A stretch of DNA of 64,000 bases from Anaerobacillus isosaccharinicus (GCF_001866075.3 NZ_CP063356.1:744001-808000), one strand, 5' to 3'. Shown: positions 46,309-56,254, counted from the stretch's first letter. Numbers and translations: made by a program. Notes: generated by a model from the letters alone, not told the origin.

Positions 46309-47904
46309 TTATTTAAGTTTAGCAGGGATCCTGCATTCATTTGGAATGGACTTTGACCACGGAAGGAATTGGTCAAGTGCTTCCTGATCATCTAGGTCTA
46401 TTTGTGGTAAGTGTTCAAAAAGATAAGTTAAATAATTTAATGGATTTAATTGATTCTCTTTGGCAGTTTCGACAATGCTGTAGATGACCGCACTGGCGGT
46501 TGCTCCTTTCATCGATTGGGCAAACAACCATGCTTTTCTTCCCATAACGAATGGTTTAATTGAACGTTCTGCTCTATTATTATCGAGTTCAAGTCGCCCG
46601 TCTTTCATAAAGACAATGAGTTTTGACCATTGGTTTAAACTATAATTTATGGCATCGCCTAATTTGCTTTTAGGTGGAACTTGAGGGCGTTTGGATTTTA
46701 GCCATGCCAAATAAGCGTCCAACACAGGTTGACTACGTTTTTGACGTTCTTCTTTTCGCTGTTCAGGACTACAATTTTCAAATTCCTCTTCTATCTGTTT
46801 TTCAATTTTAAATAATTGCGTACAGAAGTGAAGACCTTCAGCTGCGAGACTCGTAGATTTATCTACACTTGCAGGCAAAGATTTGAGCGTTTCGTCGTAT
46901 TTACGGCGTGAATGCGCCCAACAGCCAACTAACTCCACATCCTTCATATCATGGTAACCTGCATAACCATCGACATGAAGATAGCCCGCAAATCCTTTTA
47001 GAAAGGCTTTCGGGTGTTTACTATGGCGAGAAGTTTGATAGTCATATAAGACAATCGGTGAAACATCCCGACCAGATCGATACAACCACATATAGGATTT
47101 GGAAGTTGCTAATTTATCAGGTTCTGCTAAAACTTGAACGGTTGTTTCATCTGCGTGCAGACGGTCAAGATGAAGCAGTAACTCATGCAGGCGATTGTAT
47201 AACGGTGAGAGCCACTTTGTTGCACCATATATTACCCAATTGGCAATCGTTTGGCGTGATAGAAAGACACCCAGCCGTTCAAATTGTTTTTCGATTCGGT
47301 ACAACGGCATTCCTTCTACGTATTTTTGATTCATGATATATGCCATTGCAGAAGGAGAAGCGAGACTTTTTGGAAAGACTGCCGCAGGCATTTTAGCTGT
47401 GACAACCGGCGTTTCTATTCCTTCGCGTTCACATTGACGGCAACTGTATATATGTCGAACATGTTCAACGACTGTTACTTGAGCAGGAATAATTTTTAGC
47501 TCACGTCTTGTTTGCGTACTCATTTCATGTACAGTTTCACCGCAACACAAACAGACCTGCTCTTCTTCGGATAAACGATAATGGATCGTTTCCGTAGGCA
47601 AGTTTTCAAGCTTCGCATCTCGTTGTCCTACATGCTTCTTTCGATTATAAGTAATCGTTTCAAGTGTAGGTTCTTCCATTTTTACATCCGCTGTGATTTC
47701 AGCTTCATTAAAAAGAGGAAGTTCGATTTGATCCGGATTTGTTTTTTCACTCGAAGCCCCGAATTTCTTTTGTTGGCTTAGTCGGAATTGCTCTTCCAAC
47801 CATTTGATTTTTGCCTCTAGGACTTCTTTTTGTTTTTCCAAATCCGCATTTTTCGCTGCGAGTTCTTCAATTGTATCTAGTAGTTCATTCGTCGTTTTTC
47901 TCAT
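46309..47904 (-). CDS. tnpC: IS66 transposase TnpC (copy B)
   Basis: A 531-residue DDE transposase identical in sequence to copy A, with [20 protein letters not shown] and [13 protein letters not shown] as the catalytic core. It is intact. It can move its own element and probably also copy A, since both share their ends. Confidence 0.93.
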   Translation of the reverse strand: MRKTTNELLDTIEELAAKNADLEKQKEVLEAKIKWLEEQFRLSQQKKFGASSEKTNPDQIELPLFNEAEITADVKMEEPTLETITYNRKKHVGQRDAKLENLPTETIHYRLSEEEQVCLCCGETVHEMSTQTRRELKIIPAQVTVVEHVRHIYSCRQCEREGIETPVVTAKMPAAVFPKSLASPSAMAYIMNQKYVEGMPLYRIEKQFERLGVFLSRQTIANWVIYGATKWLSPLYNRLHELLLHLDRLHADETTVQVLAEPDKLATSKSYMWLYRSGRDVSPIVLYDYQTSRHSKHPKAFLKGFAGYLHVDGYAGYHDMKDVELVGCWAHSRRKYDETLKSLPASVDKSTSLAAEGLHFCTQLFKIEKQIEEEFENCSPEQRKEERQKRSQPVLDAYLAWLKSKRPQVPPKSKLGDAINYSLNQWSKLIVFMKDGRLELDNNRAERSIKPFVMGRKAWLFAQSMKGATASAVIYSIVETAKENQLNPLNYLTYLFEHLPQIDLDDQEALDQFLPWSKSIPNECRIPAKLK

Positions 47905-47951
47905 ATAAATAGAATAACATATAGAGAGGTGTCGTGGTTGATCAATTCTCT

Positions 47952-48308
47952 CTATATGATAAATTTTGCACTCATTTTTGGATGGGCTTGTTTTTGTTCA
48001 AGTGGAAGTCCATCCAAGAGCCAGTTGAATTGGCGAGGACTGATCGATAGCGGCTTAGTAGTTTGTTCATCTGGCCATTGAAAAACGCCTTTTTCCAGTC
48101 GGCGATAATATAACCAAAACCCATTATGATCCCAATGAAGGATCTTTAGTTTATCTCGTTTGCGATTACAGAACACAAATAGATTGGAAGAGAAAGGATC
48201 CAATTGGAAACTCATTTGAACAATCGCTGCCAAACCATCAATCGACTTTCTCAGATCTGTTGCACCCGCCGCTAAATAGACTCGTTGAATAGGTGTTTTA
48301 CTTAACAT
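47952..48308 (-). CDS. tnpB: IS66 accessory protein TnpB (copy B)
   Basis: A 118-residue IS66 Orf2 protein identical to copy A ([18 protein letters not shown]). The start at ATG 48308 overlaps tnpA by 11 bases. Confidence 0.9.
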   Translation of the reverse strand: MLSKTPIQRVYLAAGATDLRKSIDGLAAIVQMSFQLDPFSSNLFVFCNRKRDKLKILHWDHNGFWLYYRRLEKGVFQWPDEQTTKPLSISPRQFNWLLDGLPLEQKQAHPKMSAKFII

Positions 48309-48621
48309 GGGATTGAAGAACCTGAAGTACTTCATTTAAAAGTGAATGGCTGAAGCCTTCTTTAATTTCGATTGAAACATCGCCTACCTTAACTGTTAAA
48401 GTAGCTGTTTCTTCAATCGAGTTGGATGAATCAATGGCAACCCATTGTGTAAGAGGATAAGCGACGTGAGTCGGCTCAGTTTCCAATCTTTTCATCCAGC
48501 TATACATACTTTGAACACCTACTTGATTTTGTTCACACCAAGCTTTGACACTTGGCACTCCACTGGATCTGTAGGCGTCGATGCGATCTTCCCACATTTG
48601 TTTACGTTCATCTACTGACAT
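48298..48621 (-). CDS. tnpA: IS66 accessory protein TnpA (copy B)
   Basis: A 107-residue helix-turn-helix protein identical to the copy-A protein. ATG 48621 follows AGGAGG. This copy has the leader once, whereas copy A has it twice. Confidence 0.87.
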   Translation of the reverse strand: MSVDERKQMWEDRIDAYRSSGVPSVKAWCEQNQVGVQSMYSWMKRLETEPTHVAYPLTQWVAIDSSNSIEETATLTVKVGDVSIEIKEGFSHSLLNEVLQVLQSHVK

Positions 48622-48704
48622 AAAAAACCTCCTAACAATTGATGTTAATGTGATTATCACAAAACACGGTAATTATTAGAAGGTGTGGAGTATTTGACGC
48701 TTAC

Positions 48705-49870
48705 AAATGTACTACTCCAAGGAGGATAATAGGATTCATCTGATAGTGAGAATGGTACTAGAACCGCCGCTCAACGATTGGGATTAACAAGAAGCGCTAC
48801 AAACAAAGGAAAAGGGAGCGTCCAACCATGAAAAAAGAAAATAAAAAAAAGTGTCGAAAAGCAATTGCCTATTGAAGATTTTAATGAGGCACTAAAAGCT
48901 GAACTTGAATATCTACGTATGGAAAATGCATACTTTAAAAAGCTGAATGCCTTAGTTCAAAACAAGGAAAAATCACCCAAACAAGACAAAACGAAAGTTG
49001 TCTATGAACTAAGGAATGACTTCTCGGTGAAAGCACTTATTGCTTGGCAGTTATTCTGCGTAGTACGTATTATTACTACGTAAAAAAAATGGACCGTCCA
49101 GACAAAGATGCAGGAATTAAAAATACTTATAAAAGAAATTTATGATGAGCAGAAAGGACGATATGGTTATTGTCATATTAAAGATGAGCTTGTCATTCGC
49201 GGATATAAAAATAATCATAAAAAGGTTCAAAGGCTTATGAAGGAACAAGGTTTGAAAAGTATGGTTCGCATGAATAATTATCGTTCTTATAAAGGAAATG
49301 CAGGTAAAACTGCTCCTAATATTTTTATCGTAATTTTAAGGCAGAAAAACCAAATGAAAAATGGGTGACGGATATTACTGAATTTAAATTGTTTGGATAC
49401 AAACTCTATCTATCTCCTATTCTAGATTTATTTAATGGGGAAATTATTACGTATACCATTGGCCCTAGACCTACTTACTCACTTGTCTCAAACATATTGG
49501 AGAAGTCTTTTGAGCGATTAAAAGAAAAGGATGAATTATCTCCACTCCGATCAGGGTTGGCATTACCAGATGAAACAGTATCGCCATGCCTTAAAAGAAT
49601 TTGGAATAACACGGAGTATGTCACGTAAAGGGAACTGTTATAACAACGCTGTAATAGAGAATTTCTTTGGAATTATGAAATCTGAATTTCTTTATCTAAA
49701 AAAATTTGAAAGCATTGATCACTTTAAACAAGAGCTTGAAGAATACATGTGAACTACTATAACAACAAACGTATTAAGGCAAAATTAAAAGGCAAGAGTC
49801 CGATACAATACCGAACTCTTGCTCAACAACCGCTTAATATAAATCCGTCTAACTTTTTGGGGTCACTTCA
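48705..49870 (+). pseudogene. Decayed IS3-family (IS150-like) element
   Basis: Fragments of an OrfA helix-turn-helix (NGTRTAAQRLGLTRSAT) and of an OrfB integrase appear in changing frames. These include LRNDFSVKALIAWQ, YGYCHIKDELVIRGYKNNHK, WVTDITEFKL (first Asp), [12 protein letters not shown] (second Asp) and [18 protein letters not shown] (Glu). At least three frameshifts and a stop break it. The right end may be near TTGGGGTCACTTCA (about 49857-49870). The left end was displaced to the far side of IS66 by the inversion, since IS66 copy B abuts it at AAATGTAC. Confidence 0.82.
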
Positions 49871-50130
49871 AACTTCAACATCCAAGCGTTTTGTACTTTT
49901 GTTTTGAATTTCTACTTCAATTCATTTGTTTAAATGATATGTCTTACTGGATGAGAGCAATCCACTTTAATTTTTAGCGTTTTTATTTCTTATATACTCC
50001 ACTTTTCAGTCAGGTAATTTCATCCTGTTCCCTTTGTTATTACAAATTGATAGTCCTCAAGGGATAAATCTTTGCTTTAATACTATGAACTATTACAAAC
50101 CAATACAATCCGTGAATACTAGGGATTTAT
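49871..50130. other. Intergenic remnant region
   Basis: AT-rich sequence after the decayed IS3 with stops in all frames at short intervals. I see nothing I can name. Confidence 0.4.
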
Positions 50131-50429
50131 TTAAAATCCTTCTATTAAATCAATTTGGTTCATATATTGGTCTTCTTCATCTAATACAGTCAAGATAATC
50201 GTTTTAGCTATGTTTGTTATACTATTAATAAAATCAACTAATTCATCCCTATAAACAACATTAGTCTCTTCTATTTCATCCGAAGATCTAGACTCCTCCA
50301 GCACGAACCCTAATTTAATATAGTAACTAATTCACTATACAATATTTGATTTATAACCTTTGTTGATATCCCTAGTCCCCTCGAGAGGTATTTTGTTAAG
50401 TACTCCATATCAATTATTTTTTCTTCCAT
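50131..50429 (-). pseudogene. Small frameshifted gene of unknown function
   Basis: From ATG 50429, with GAGAGG ahead, 39 codons read MEEKIIDMEYLTKYLSRGLG and on to a TAG. A shift of one base near 50315 continues the protein as KLGFVLEESRSSDEIEETN to TAA 50131, ending DEEDQYMNQIDLIEGF. The joined product of about 100 residues is acidic and well composed, so a frameshift (or a sequencing error at TTAAATTAG) is more likely than chance. No family recognised. Confidence 0.5.
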
Positions 50430-50780
50430 AACTAAACCTCTCTTAATTCAATATAATAAGTTTGAAAGGGTTAACATTCTTCGTTATTTCCATTTTCCCA
50501 AGGATATTCTATTGCTTTAGCAATTTTGCAAAAGAACTTGTCCTCTTGTTGCTCTCCATCTCACCAATCGATCTATGAAATCTAAGTGGCGATAAATAGT
50601 ACTTTCAAATCACCTTTGCTCCTTATATAATAAGTCAGCCTTTTTCTAATGGCGAACATAAGTGATAAAAATTATATAAAACTTTTTTCACTAACGTTTA
50701 ATCTTTCGGTTTTTTGACCATAAAGTAAATAACGCATTCGATTTTTTAACCGGAAAAGTATACGACTTGTTTTTTATTGT
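50430..50780. other. Intergenic region with a short coding remnant
   Basis: Minus-strand bases near 50482-50560 can be read as QQEDKFFCKIAKAIEYPWEN and a stop after NEEC, with a stop just upstream. A neighbouring frame supplies YLSPLRFHRSIGE. This looks like the frameshifted tail of a lost gene. The rest shows nothing. Confidence 0.35.
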
Positions 50781-51158
50781 TTAAAATTGAATATTTTCCA
50801 CACAAGCTAAATCCTGTCTTTTTATATCAGAAAGCTTTTCACCAAAGATACCTCTAATTAAGGTTAAACTATCTACGACAATAAAAGGACGGTTGTTAAC
50901 AATTTCAAGTGCCCTCTCCTCATCAATATGAATAATTTGAGTTAACTCTTCCACGGAAGCTTTATTTAAATCAATTTTACCATAACAACGAGATTTGATA
51001 GTTTCTTCTTGCGAAAATGTAGAAGTTTCTCGTTCACTCTTGTGTGAAGAAGAAATACTGTTTTGAGTTTCACTATTTTCTTCAATCGGTTCGGTATCCT
51101 TAATGTCGCACCCGATTAATACTATTATTTGTAGTAAAATAAGAATGGATAGTTTCAT
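50781..51158 (-). CDS. Lipoprotein with a ComEA-like helix-hairpin-helix domain
   Basis: A signal peptide with lipobox VLIGC (Cys17) is followed by an acidic serine-rich linker (18-60) and a C-terminal helix-hairpin-helix: KIDLNKASVEELTQIIHIDE, then ERALEIVNNRPFIVVDSL and IRGIFGEK. The domain is like that of ComEA, which binds incoming DNA during transformation, so this may be a surface DNA-binding lipoprotein; the role is inferred from the fold only. I start at ATG 51158, with AAGGGG 7 bases ahead, not 51194. It is transcribed alone, without comEB or comEC nearby. Confidence 0.75.
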   Translation of the reverse strand: MKLSILILLQIIVLIGCDIKDTEPIEENSETQNSISSSHKSERETSTFSQEETIKSRCYGKIDLNKASVEELTQIIHIDEERALEIVNNRPFIVVDSLTLIRGIFGEKLSDIKRQDLACVENIQF

Positions 51159-51322
51159 AATAATACCCCTTGTTTTTAATAATTTTGAATGCAATAATTA
51201 AGTCACTCTATACTAAAGTTATTCACTATAAGAATGCATTAAATTAATTAACTTTTTACTGTAAACGGCCATAATTTCTTCAAATTGTTAAATCACTAGA
51301 TTTTTTTACGGAGATGATAGAC

Positions 51323-51976
51323 TTGAATAGACACTTTTTGTTAATTAGCTTCCTTGGCTTCCTTATATTTATTGGAATGTCAATTTTATTTATCAAAGGA
51401 TATACATCAACAATTGATCTTTTTTTTACTCCGTTATTAAATATTGAAAGTCCATTAATTATCAATATCATGCAAGTAATCACAGAGGTTGGCTCTGTAG
51501 AAGCTATACTACTATTTTCAATAGTTATTTTAATATATTTATTGCTAATTAGGAAAAAGTACTTGTTTTGGTTTTTTTCAATTCTTTCAGCAGGGGGAGT
51601 TCTTTTAAACCTTACACTTAAATTAATCTTCCAACGAGAGCGTCCGGGTGATGCGACAGTAATAATAGAAACATTTGGACAATCCATCGGTTTAATTTCC
51701 TATAGCTTTCCTAGTGGACATACAATGCGTAGCTTCCTATTATTTGCTTTTTTATTATTTTTGAGCAATAAGGTTTCCAATCGTTATATTCAAAAATTTC
51801 TCTACTTTACATCTGTTTTCTTTTTGATAACCATTCCATTAAGTCGTATTATTCTTGATTCACATTTTCCAACCGATATCATAGCAGCAATAGCCGTATC
51901 TATTTTTTGGTTTTTTCTTACATTATATATCTTAAGCAAGTTTAGCAAAAACTCCTCTAAGGTCTCGGCAATGTGA
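51323..51976 (+). CDS. PAP2-family membrane phosphatase
   Basis: A polytopic membrane phosphatase of the type that dephosphorylates phosphatidic acid, phosphatidylglycerol phosphate or undecaprenyl pyrophosphate. The three catalytic boxes are KLIFQRERP, SFPSGHT and SRIILDSHFPTD. Six hydrophobic segments fit the family, and the length of 217 residues is normal. The ribosome site GGAG (51310-51313) fits the TTG start at 51323 with 9-base spacing; ATG 51314 is too close but possible. It is monocistronic with its own terminator. The substrate is unknown. Confidence 0.88.
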   Translation: MNRHFLLISFLGFLIFIGMSILFIKGYTSTIDLFFTPLLNIESPLIINIMQVITEVGSVEAILLFSIVILIYLLLIRKKYLFWFFSILSAGGVLLNLTLKLIFQRERPGDATVIIETFGQSIGLISYSFPSGHTMRSFLLFAFLLFLSNKVSNRYIQKFLYFTSVFFLITIPLSRIILDSHFPTDIIAAIAVSIFWFFLTLYILSKFSKNSSKVSAM

Positions 51977-52037
51977 TCTATGGTCTGATGATCTTTAAAC
52001 CAGAGACTACCATTCTTTGTATTGAGTTATATAAAAT

Positions 52038-52070
52038 AAGGCATTTCAAGGTTTCACCTTGAAGTGCCTT
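52038..52070 (+). terminator. Terminator of the PAP2 gene
   Basis: AAGGCA-TTCAAGG pairs with CCTTGAA-TGCCTT around a 5-base loop (one internal mismatch), followed by ATTAAGT. It lies about 60 bases after the stop codon and may also serve the opposite strand. Confidence 0.7.
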
Positions 52071-52196
52071 ATTAAGTACCAGGTGGTGCACTTGTTTTTC
52101 GCCATCATTTCTATTTTTCCTAATCCACAACACCTATAAAATGTAAAAATATCATAAATAAAATACTCTGTAAGAAAATCCTTATATAATACTGCT

Positions 52197-52811
52197 TCAA
52201 TCAATAAAATAACGGTTCATTAAGCGATAATCCCGTATGTACGCTTCATAATAATGCAAGACCTCATCTACGTAAGCGTTACTTCGGTTATATGCAAATA
52301 ATGCTTTCTCGATGTCCCCATTAGCTGCACCGTGATCAGATAAATATTTGGCAGCTGCAAAGGTAGCATCTTCGATTTCGAACGGATCAGCAATTCCGTC
52401 GCCATTGGCATCGATCCCATAGCCACTATGAAGTCGAATTAACTCTATACTAGTAATGTCAATATTATCTTCAATCTTACCCAAAGCACTCCCAGGATGA
52501 GACCATCCCACCCAGGTTCTCGGCATAAATTGAAAAGGACCAAGTGCCCCTACTGGACTCACTAGCGGATCCATCAAAGAAAATACAGTTTCAACTCGAT
52601 GTACAGCTGCCAATAGTTCCCAGGGTATACCATATTCTTCTGCCGCTGATTGGTAAATTGGGTAATAAACTGCTGGAATTGAATGGTCTCCTAATATGTT
52701 TTTATAACCATATAGGAGGATCATTTGATGTTCCTTATAAATAAAGATACCAAGTATAACTACTATTATGATAATAATATTCCTAAAACGTTTTATTTTC
52801 AAAGGTGTCAT
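52197..52811 (-). CDS. Membrane-anchored lytic transglycosylase
   Basis: A 204-residue SLT-fold enzyme that cleaves the glycan strands of peptidoglycan. One N-terminal membrane helix (about 11-25) anchors it outside. The catalytic glutamate is E74 in VHRVETVFS, followed by the family motif GALGPFQFMPRTW, a calcium-loop-like DANGDGIADPFE (about 133-144) and the late ALFAYNRSNAYVDEVL. It resembles the small transglycosylases of Bacillus. It is transcribed alone ahead of mrpG, with about 55 bases between. Confidence 0.85.
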   Translation of the reverse strand: MTPLKIKRFRNIIIIIVVILGIFIYKEHQMILLYGYKNILGDHSIPAVYYPIYQSAAEEYGIPWELLAAVHRVETVFSLMDPLVSPVGALGPFQFMPRTWVGWSHPGSALGKIEDNIDITSIELIRLHSGYGIDANGDGIADPFEIEDATFAAAKYLSDHGAANGDIEKALFAYNRSNAYVDEVLHYYEAYIRDYRLMNRYFID

Positions 52812-52867
52812 CCTTTAGTTTAAGTGTGTTATTACAAAGTTATATCCCTTGTTAGTTACAAGAATAA

Positions 52868-53218
52868 CTAATCAGAATCGGACTCTTTTACATATACCTT
52901 AGATGCGTCTTGAACAATTTCAACATTTGTTACGTATGCAGCACGGCAAATTAGGTGTCCAGCGACTGGTGCAGTTAAGAAAACAAAGAAGATACCTAAG
53001 AGTAGACGAATACTGACATATCCATCATTAATCCAAAAATATAAAAATGCTCCAAACAATGTGCACAGAACTCCTAGAGTAGTACTTTTGGTTGCCGCAT
53101 GTGAGCGAGTGTAGACATCAGGCAAACGAATCATTCCAAAAGCACTAAAAAGGCAAAACAAGGTTCCTGTTAAGATTAAGATACCTGTAATAATTTCACT
53201 TACTGTGTTTGCGTTCAA
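52868..53218 (-). CDS. mrpG: Mrp antiporter subunit G
   Basis: A small three-helix membrane subunit of the Mrp Na+(K+)/H+ antiporter, which keeps cytoplasmic pH and sodium low. Family marks are GMIRLPDVYTRSHAATKSTT and LTAPVAGHLICRAAY. I start at TTG 53218 (LNANTVSEII), with AAGGGGAG 6 bases ahead, overlapping the end of mrpF; the ATG 53236 frame is 6 codons longer. It is the last gene of the operon. Confidence 0.9.
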   Translation of the reverse strand: MNANTVSEIITGILILTGTLFCLFSAFGMIRLPDVYTRSHAATKSTTLGVLCTLFGAFLYFWINDGYVSIRLLLGIFFVFLTAPVAGHLICRAAYVTNVEIVQDASKVYVKESDSD

Positions 53219-53480
53219 TTGCGACTCCCCTTTCAATAAACCTTGCTAAGGCGATGGTGCCGACAAACGATAGGATACCAATCAATAAAATCACTTCAAA
53301 AAAAGCACTTGTGTGTAGTAGTATCGAGTAAATTGCAATCGCAGCAATTAAGTTGATACCAATCGTATCTAAAGCAATTACACGGTCTGGCATCGACTTC
53401 CCCCTAATCAAACGGTAGATGCTAGCCATAATTGATACTGAGATTAACAACAGACAAAGAAGCAAAAGTTGTTGAAACAC
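53196..53480 (-). CDS. mrpF: Mrp antiporter subunit F
   Basis: A 94-residue three-helix membrane subunit with the family core MPDRVIALDTIGINLIA. It starts at GTG 53480, overlapping the stop of mrpE by one base (TAGTG), with GGAGGTGAC as ribosome site. Needed for complex assembly and antiport. Confidence 0.9.
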   Translation of the reverse strand: MFQQLLLLCLLLISVSIMASIYRLIRGKSMPDRVIALDTIGINLIAAIAIYSILLHTSAFFEVILLIGILSFVGTIALARFIERGVAIERKHSK

Positions 53481-53989
53481 TACCGTGTCACCTCCATAAT
53501 GGCCTTTTCAAATTTATCTTTGGCCTTAATCACAACATCCCTAGACTCAGGTATATCCATAGCATGTACTTGATAAGATTTCCCATCTTCTGCAACCTGA
53601 AGGACGATAGATCCGGGCGTCAGTGATAACAACAAAGCTAATAGAGTTACCTCCCACTCACCTTCTAATTTAGTTTCTAGCGTGAACACACCTGGTTTTA
53701 TCTTTAATCTTGGTGCTGTAACTTGTCGTATTACTAAAATACTGGATGAGATTAGTTCTTGAATAAACACCAAGAATAACTTTACTATTGCAATTATTTT
53801 TATAAAATAAAATGACCTTTGAAAAAATTTGCGCAGGGCAAATAAAACGATTAATCCAATCATATAGCCTGAAAAAAATGACAAAGTACTCCAAGTATCA
53901 TGTAAAAACATCCATAAAAAAGCGATGGCTAAATTAATTAATATTTGAGTGGGAAACAATCTCCATACTCCCCTTTCATGAGTGGCCAA
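53480..53989 (-). CDS. mrpE: Mrp antiporter subunit E
   Basis: A 169-residue subunit with two or three N-terminal membrane helices and a cytoplasmic tail. Family marks are ILINLAIAFLWMFL at the front and LLLSLTPGSIVL...VHAMDIPE in the tail. It lies 16 bases after mrpD. Confidence 0.88.
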   Translation of the reverse strand: MATHERGVWRLFPTQILINLAIAFLWMFLHDTWSTLSFFSGYMIGLIVLFALRKFFQRSFYFIKIIAIVKLFLVFIQELISSSILVIRQVTAPRLKIKPGVFTLETKLEGEWEVTLLALLLSLTPGSIVLQVAEDGKSYQVHAMDIPESRDVVIKAKDKFEKAIMEVTR

Positions 53990-54005
53990 TTACCTCAAAA
54001 CGTTA

Positions 54006-55502
54006 TTACGGAATTGGATTTCCTCCAAACACTGCATTAATGTATAATTCTGGGCTTAGCAAAGCGTTTGCTGCTTGTTCAACATATATATAAATTCCCT
54101 CTGCTCCTAAACCAAGCGCTATAGTTATAACTGTTAAAAAGCCAATCGGCAGCAGTAATCCTTTTGTACTTCCTTTCTCCATTTCTTTACTTAATAATGT
54201 TTCACCCCAAAATCCGTTCATAAATACTTTCATGATAGAATACAAAACTAGTAAGCTTGTAATTAAACCAACAGCTCCTAGCCAATATAAATTTGCTTCA
54301 AAGGTACCTTGTGATATATATACTTTTCCAACAAATCCACTAAGAGGCGGGATACCAGAAAGTGACAATGCTGCGATAAAGAACATCCATCCTAACCCCG
54401 GATGATTTCGTATTAATCCACTCATTTCAGTGAGCTTGCCTGTACCAGACACTAAGATCATCGTACCACCTAGTAGAAAAATTAACGCTTTAATGATCAT
54501 GTCATGAACTAAATAATAGATTGAACCAACCAATGCTGCTGAGGTGAAAGAAGCTAAACCGGCAATAATAAATCCGACAGCGATAATTACGTTATAAGCC
54601 AATATGCTTCGAATATCACTGTGGGCAACTGCACCTATTGCACCGAGCACCATCGTTAATGCACCTAAGATCCCAATTATTAAATGTGTAATTTGTGGTT
54701 CGTGGTAAAACACTAGCGTAAACATACGAAAAATCGCATAGATCCCTACTTTTGTTAATAGTGCACCAAAAATTGCGGCGATTGCCGTTGGCGGAGCACT
54801 GTATGAACCAGGCAACCAGTAGAAAAGAAACAAACCTGCTTTTAAACTAAAGACTATAAACAACAAAATTGCTACACTTGTCGTTAAGCCATCTTGCCCT
54901 ACCTCTGCAATTCGAACAGAAAGATGCGCTAAATTCAACGTACCTGTAATTGCATATAAATAAGCAATTGCAATTAAGAATAAAAAGGAAGACATTACAT
55001 TAATTAATACATATTTGATAGATTCTCTTAACTGAACCTTCTTCCCACCCATTGAGATTAAAACATAGGAAGAAATTAGCATTAATTCAAAGCAAACAAA
55101 AAGATTAAATAAATCACCGGTTAAAAAAGAGCCGTTTACTCCAGCAATTAGAAATAGAAACATTGGGTAGAAATAAAATAATTCTCTATCCTTTCCAATT
55201 GTATGAAACGCATACACTAAACACGGTAGTGCAACAATACTAGTTGTCGTGATTAGCAAAACAGCAAATGTGTCTGCCACAAAACTTATCCCAAACGGAG
55301 CTTGCCAACCACCTAATTGAAGTGTCTGAATTCCACTTGTTTGAACTTGGTAGAGTAATATAATACTAAAAGTAAAAATAGCGAAAAGCGTTATTACACT
55401 TAGCCAGCGATGTAATTGGGTATTGCGTCTAAAAATCACCATAATAATTCCAATGATAAACGGAATTATTAGTGGAATTATCACGAGGTTATTCATCTTC
55501 AA
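54006..55502 (-). CDS. mrpD: Mrp antiporter subunit D, proton-pumping type
   Basis: A 498-residue polytopic subunit related to the ND2/ND4/ND5 subunits of complex I. The conserved glutamate lies in LFNLFVCFELMLISSYVL, and the central lysine helix follows in FSLKAGLFLFYWLPGSY with the AP-TAIAAIFGALLTKVG loop. About 14 membrane helices carry the proton path. The start overlaps the end of mrpC by 14 bases. Confidence 0.93.
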   Translation of the reverse strand: MKMNNLVIIPLIIPFIIGIIMVIFRRNTQLHRWLSVITLFAIFTFSIILLYQVQTSGIQTLQLGGWQAPFGISFVADTFAVLLITTTSIVALPCLVYAFHTIGKDRELFYFYPMFLFLIAGVNGSFLTGDLFNLFVCFELMLISSYVLISMGGKKVQLRESIKYVLINVMSSFLFLIAIAYLYAITGTLNLAHLSVRIAEVGQDGLTTSVAILLFIVFSLKAGLFLFYWLPGSYSAPPTAIAAIFGALLTKVGIYAIFRMFTLVFYHEPQITHLIIGILGALTMVLGAIGAVAHSDIRSILAYNVIIAVGFIIAGLASFTSAALVGSIYYLVHDMIIKALIFLLGGTMILVSGTGKLTEMSGLIRNHPGLGWMFFIAALSLSGIPPLSGFVGKVYISQGTFEANLYWLGAVGLITSLLVLYSIMKVFMNGFWGETLLSKEMEKGSTKGLLLPIGFLTVITIALGLGAEGIYIYVEQAANALLSPELYINAVFGGNPIP

Positions 55503-55827
55503 TTCCCCTTAATTGATCCATATTGTCTGTCCCTAATACTTGATATGAACGATAAGCTAACACTAAGAAAAGCCCGGTGACCGCAAAGTTAATAACGATC
55601 GATGTTAATACAAGTGCCTGTGGTAAAGCATCTGTATACGATGTATTTTCTAGCCCTAATAACGGTGGCCCACCTGTTTTCAATCCACCCATTGTAAGAA
55701 TTAGAAGATGGATAGCATGACCAATAATTGACGTTCCCAAAATAATTCGTAGTAGGCTCTTCGTTAGTACTAGGTACGTTCCTATCGTCATTAAAATCCC
55801 GACAAGAATTGCTATTAACGTTTCCAT
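55489..55827 (-). CDS. mrpC: Mrp antiporter subunit C
   Basis: A 112-residue three-helix subunit related to NuoK, with GTYLVLTKSLLRIILGTSII and TDALPQALVLTSIVIN as family marks. It lies 3 bases after mrpB and overlaps mrpD. Confidence 0.92.
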   Translation of the reverse strand: METLIAILVGILMTIGTYLVLTKSLLRIILGTSIIGHAIHLLILTMGGLKTGGPPLLGLENTSYTDALPQALVLTSIVINFAVTGLFLVLAYRSYQVLGTDNMDQLRGIEDE

Positions 55828-55830
55828 ACA

Positions 55831-56253
55831 CTATCCATCCTCACTTATACTTAAAATAATTGTCATTGCCGTCCCGATTACGGCTAAGGCAACCCCAATA
55901 TCAAATATGACAGAGGTGGCAAGTTCTGTCTTCCCAAAAACGGGAAGATCAAAGTAACCAAACGTATGACTTAAAAAGGGGGCATCGACAAAAAACGAGC
56001 CGACTCCAGATAAAACAGCGATGAGAACTCCGACAGCAGCGACTGTTTTAAAGTCCACCAGAAAATGTTCACTAATCACTTCAATATTAAAAGCAAGATA
56101 AAGGAGAACAATTGCCGAAGCAGTCACAAGTCCACCAATAAAACCTCCACCAGGGTTATGGTGTCCTGCAAAAAAGAGATAAATAGAATATGTTAATATG
56201 ATAAAAGTCGTAACTTTCGTAACAGTATGCAGGATAACATCATTCTGTTTCAT
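55831..56253 (-). CDS. mrpB: Mrp antiporter subunit B
   Basis: A 140-residue four-helix membrane subunit with GHHNPGGGFIGGLVTASAIV, the hallmark of MrpB and of the matching MrpA tail domain. One base separates it from mrpA. The N-terminus MKQNDVILHTVTKV is typical. Confidence 0.92.
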   Translation of the reverse strand: MKQNDVILHTVTKVTTFIILTYSIYLFFAGHHNPGGGFIGGLVTASAIVLLYLAFNIEVISEHFLVDFKTVAAVGVLIAVLSGVGSFFVDAPFLSHTFGYFDLPVFGKTELATSVIFDIGVALAVIGTAMTIILSISEDG

Positions 56254-56254
56254 T

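Larger units (their letters stand above)
46256..48704 (-). mobile_element. IS66-family element, copy B
   Basis: A 2449-base element with GTAAGCGTCAAATA ends and three genes on the minus strand, inverted relative to copy A. The left flank is CAATCTAT and the right flank AAATGTAC. Copy A has ATAGATTG and GTACATTT, the reverse complements. Before recombination each copy therefore had matching 8-bp target duplications, the normal IS66 size. Confidence 0.93.
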
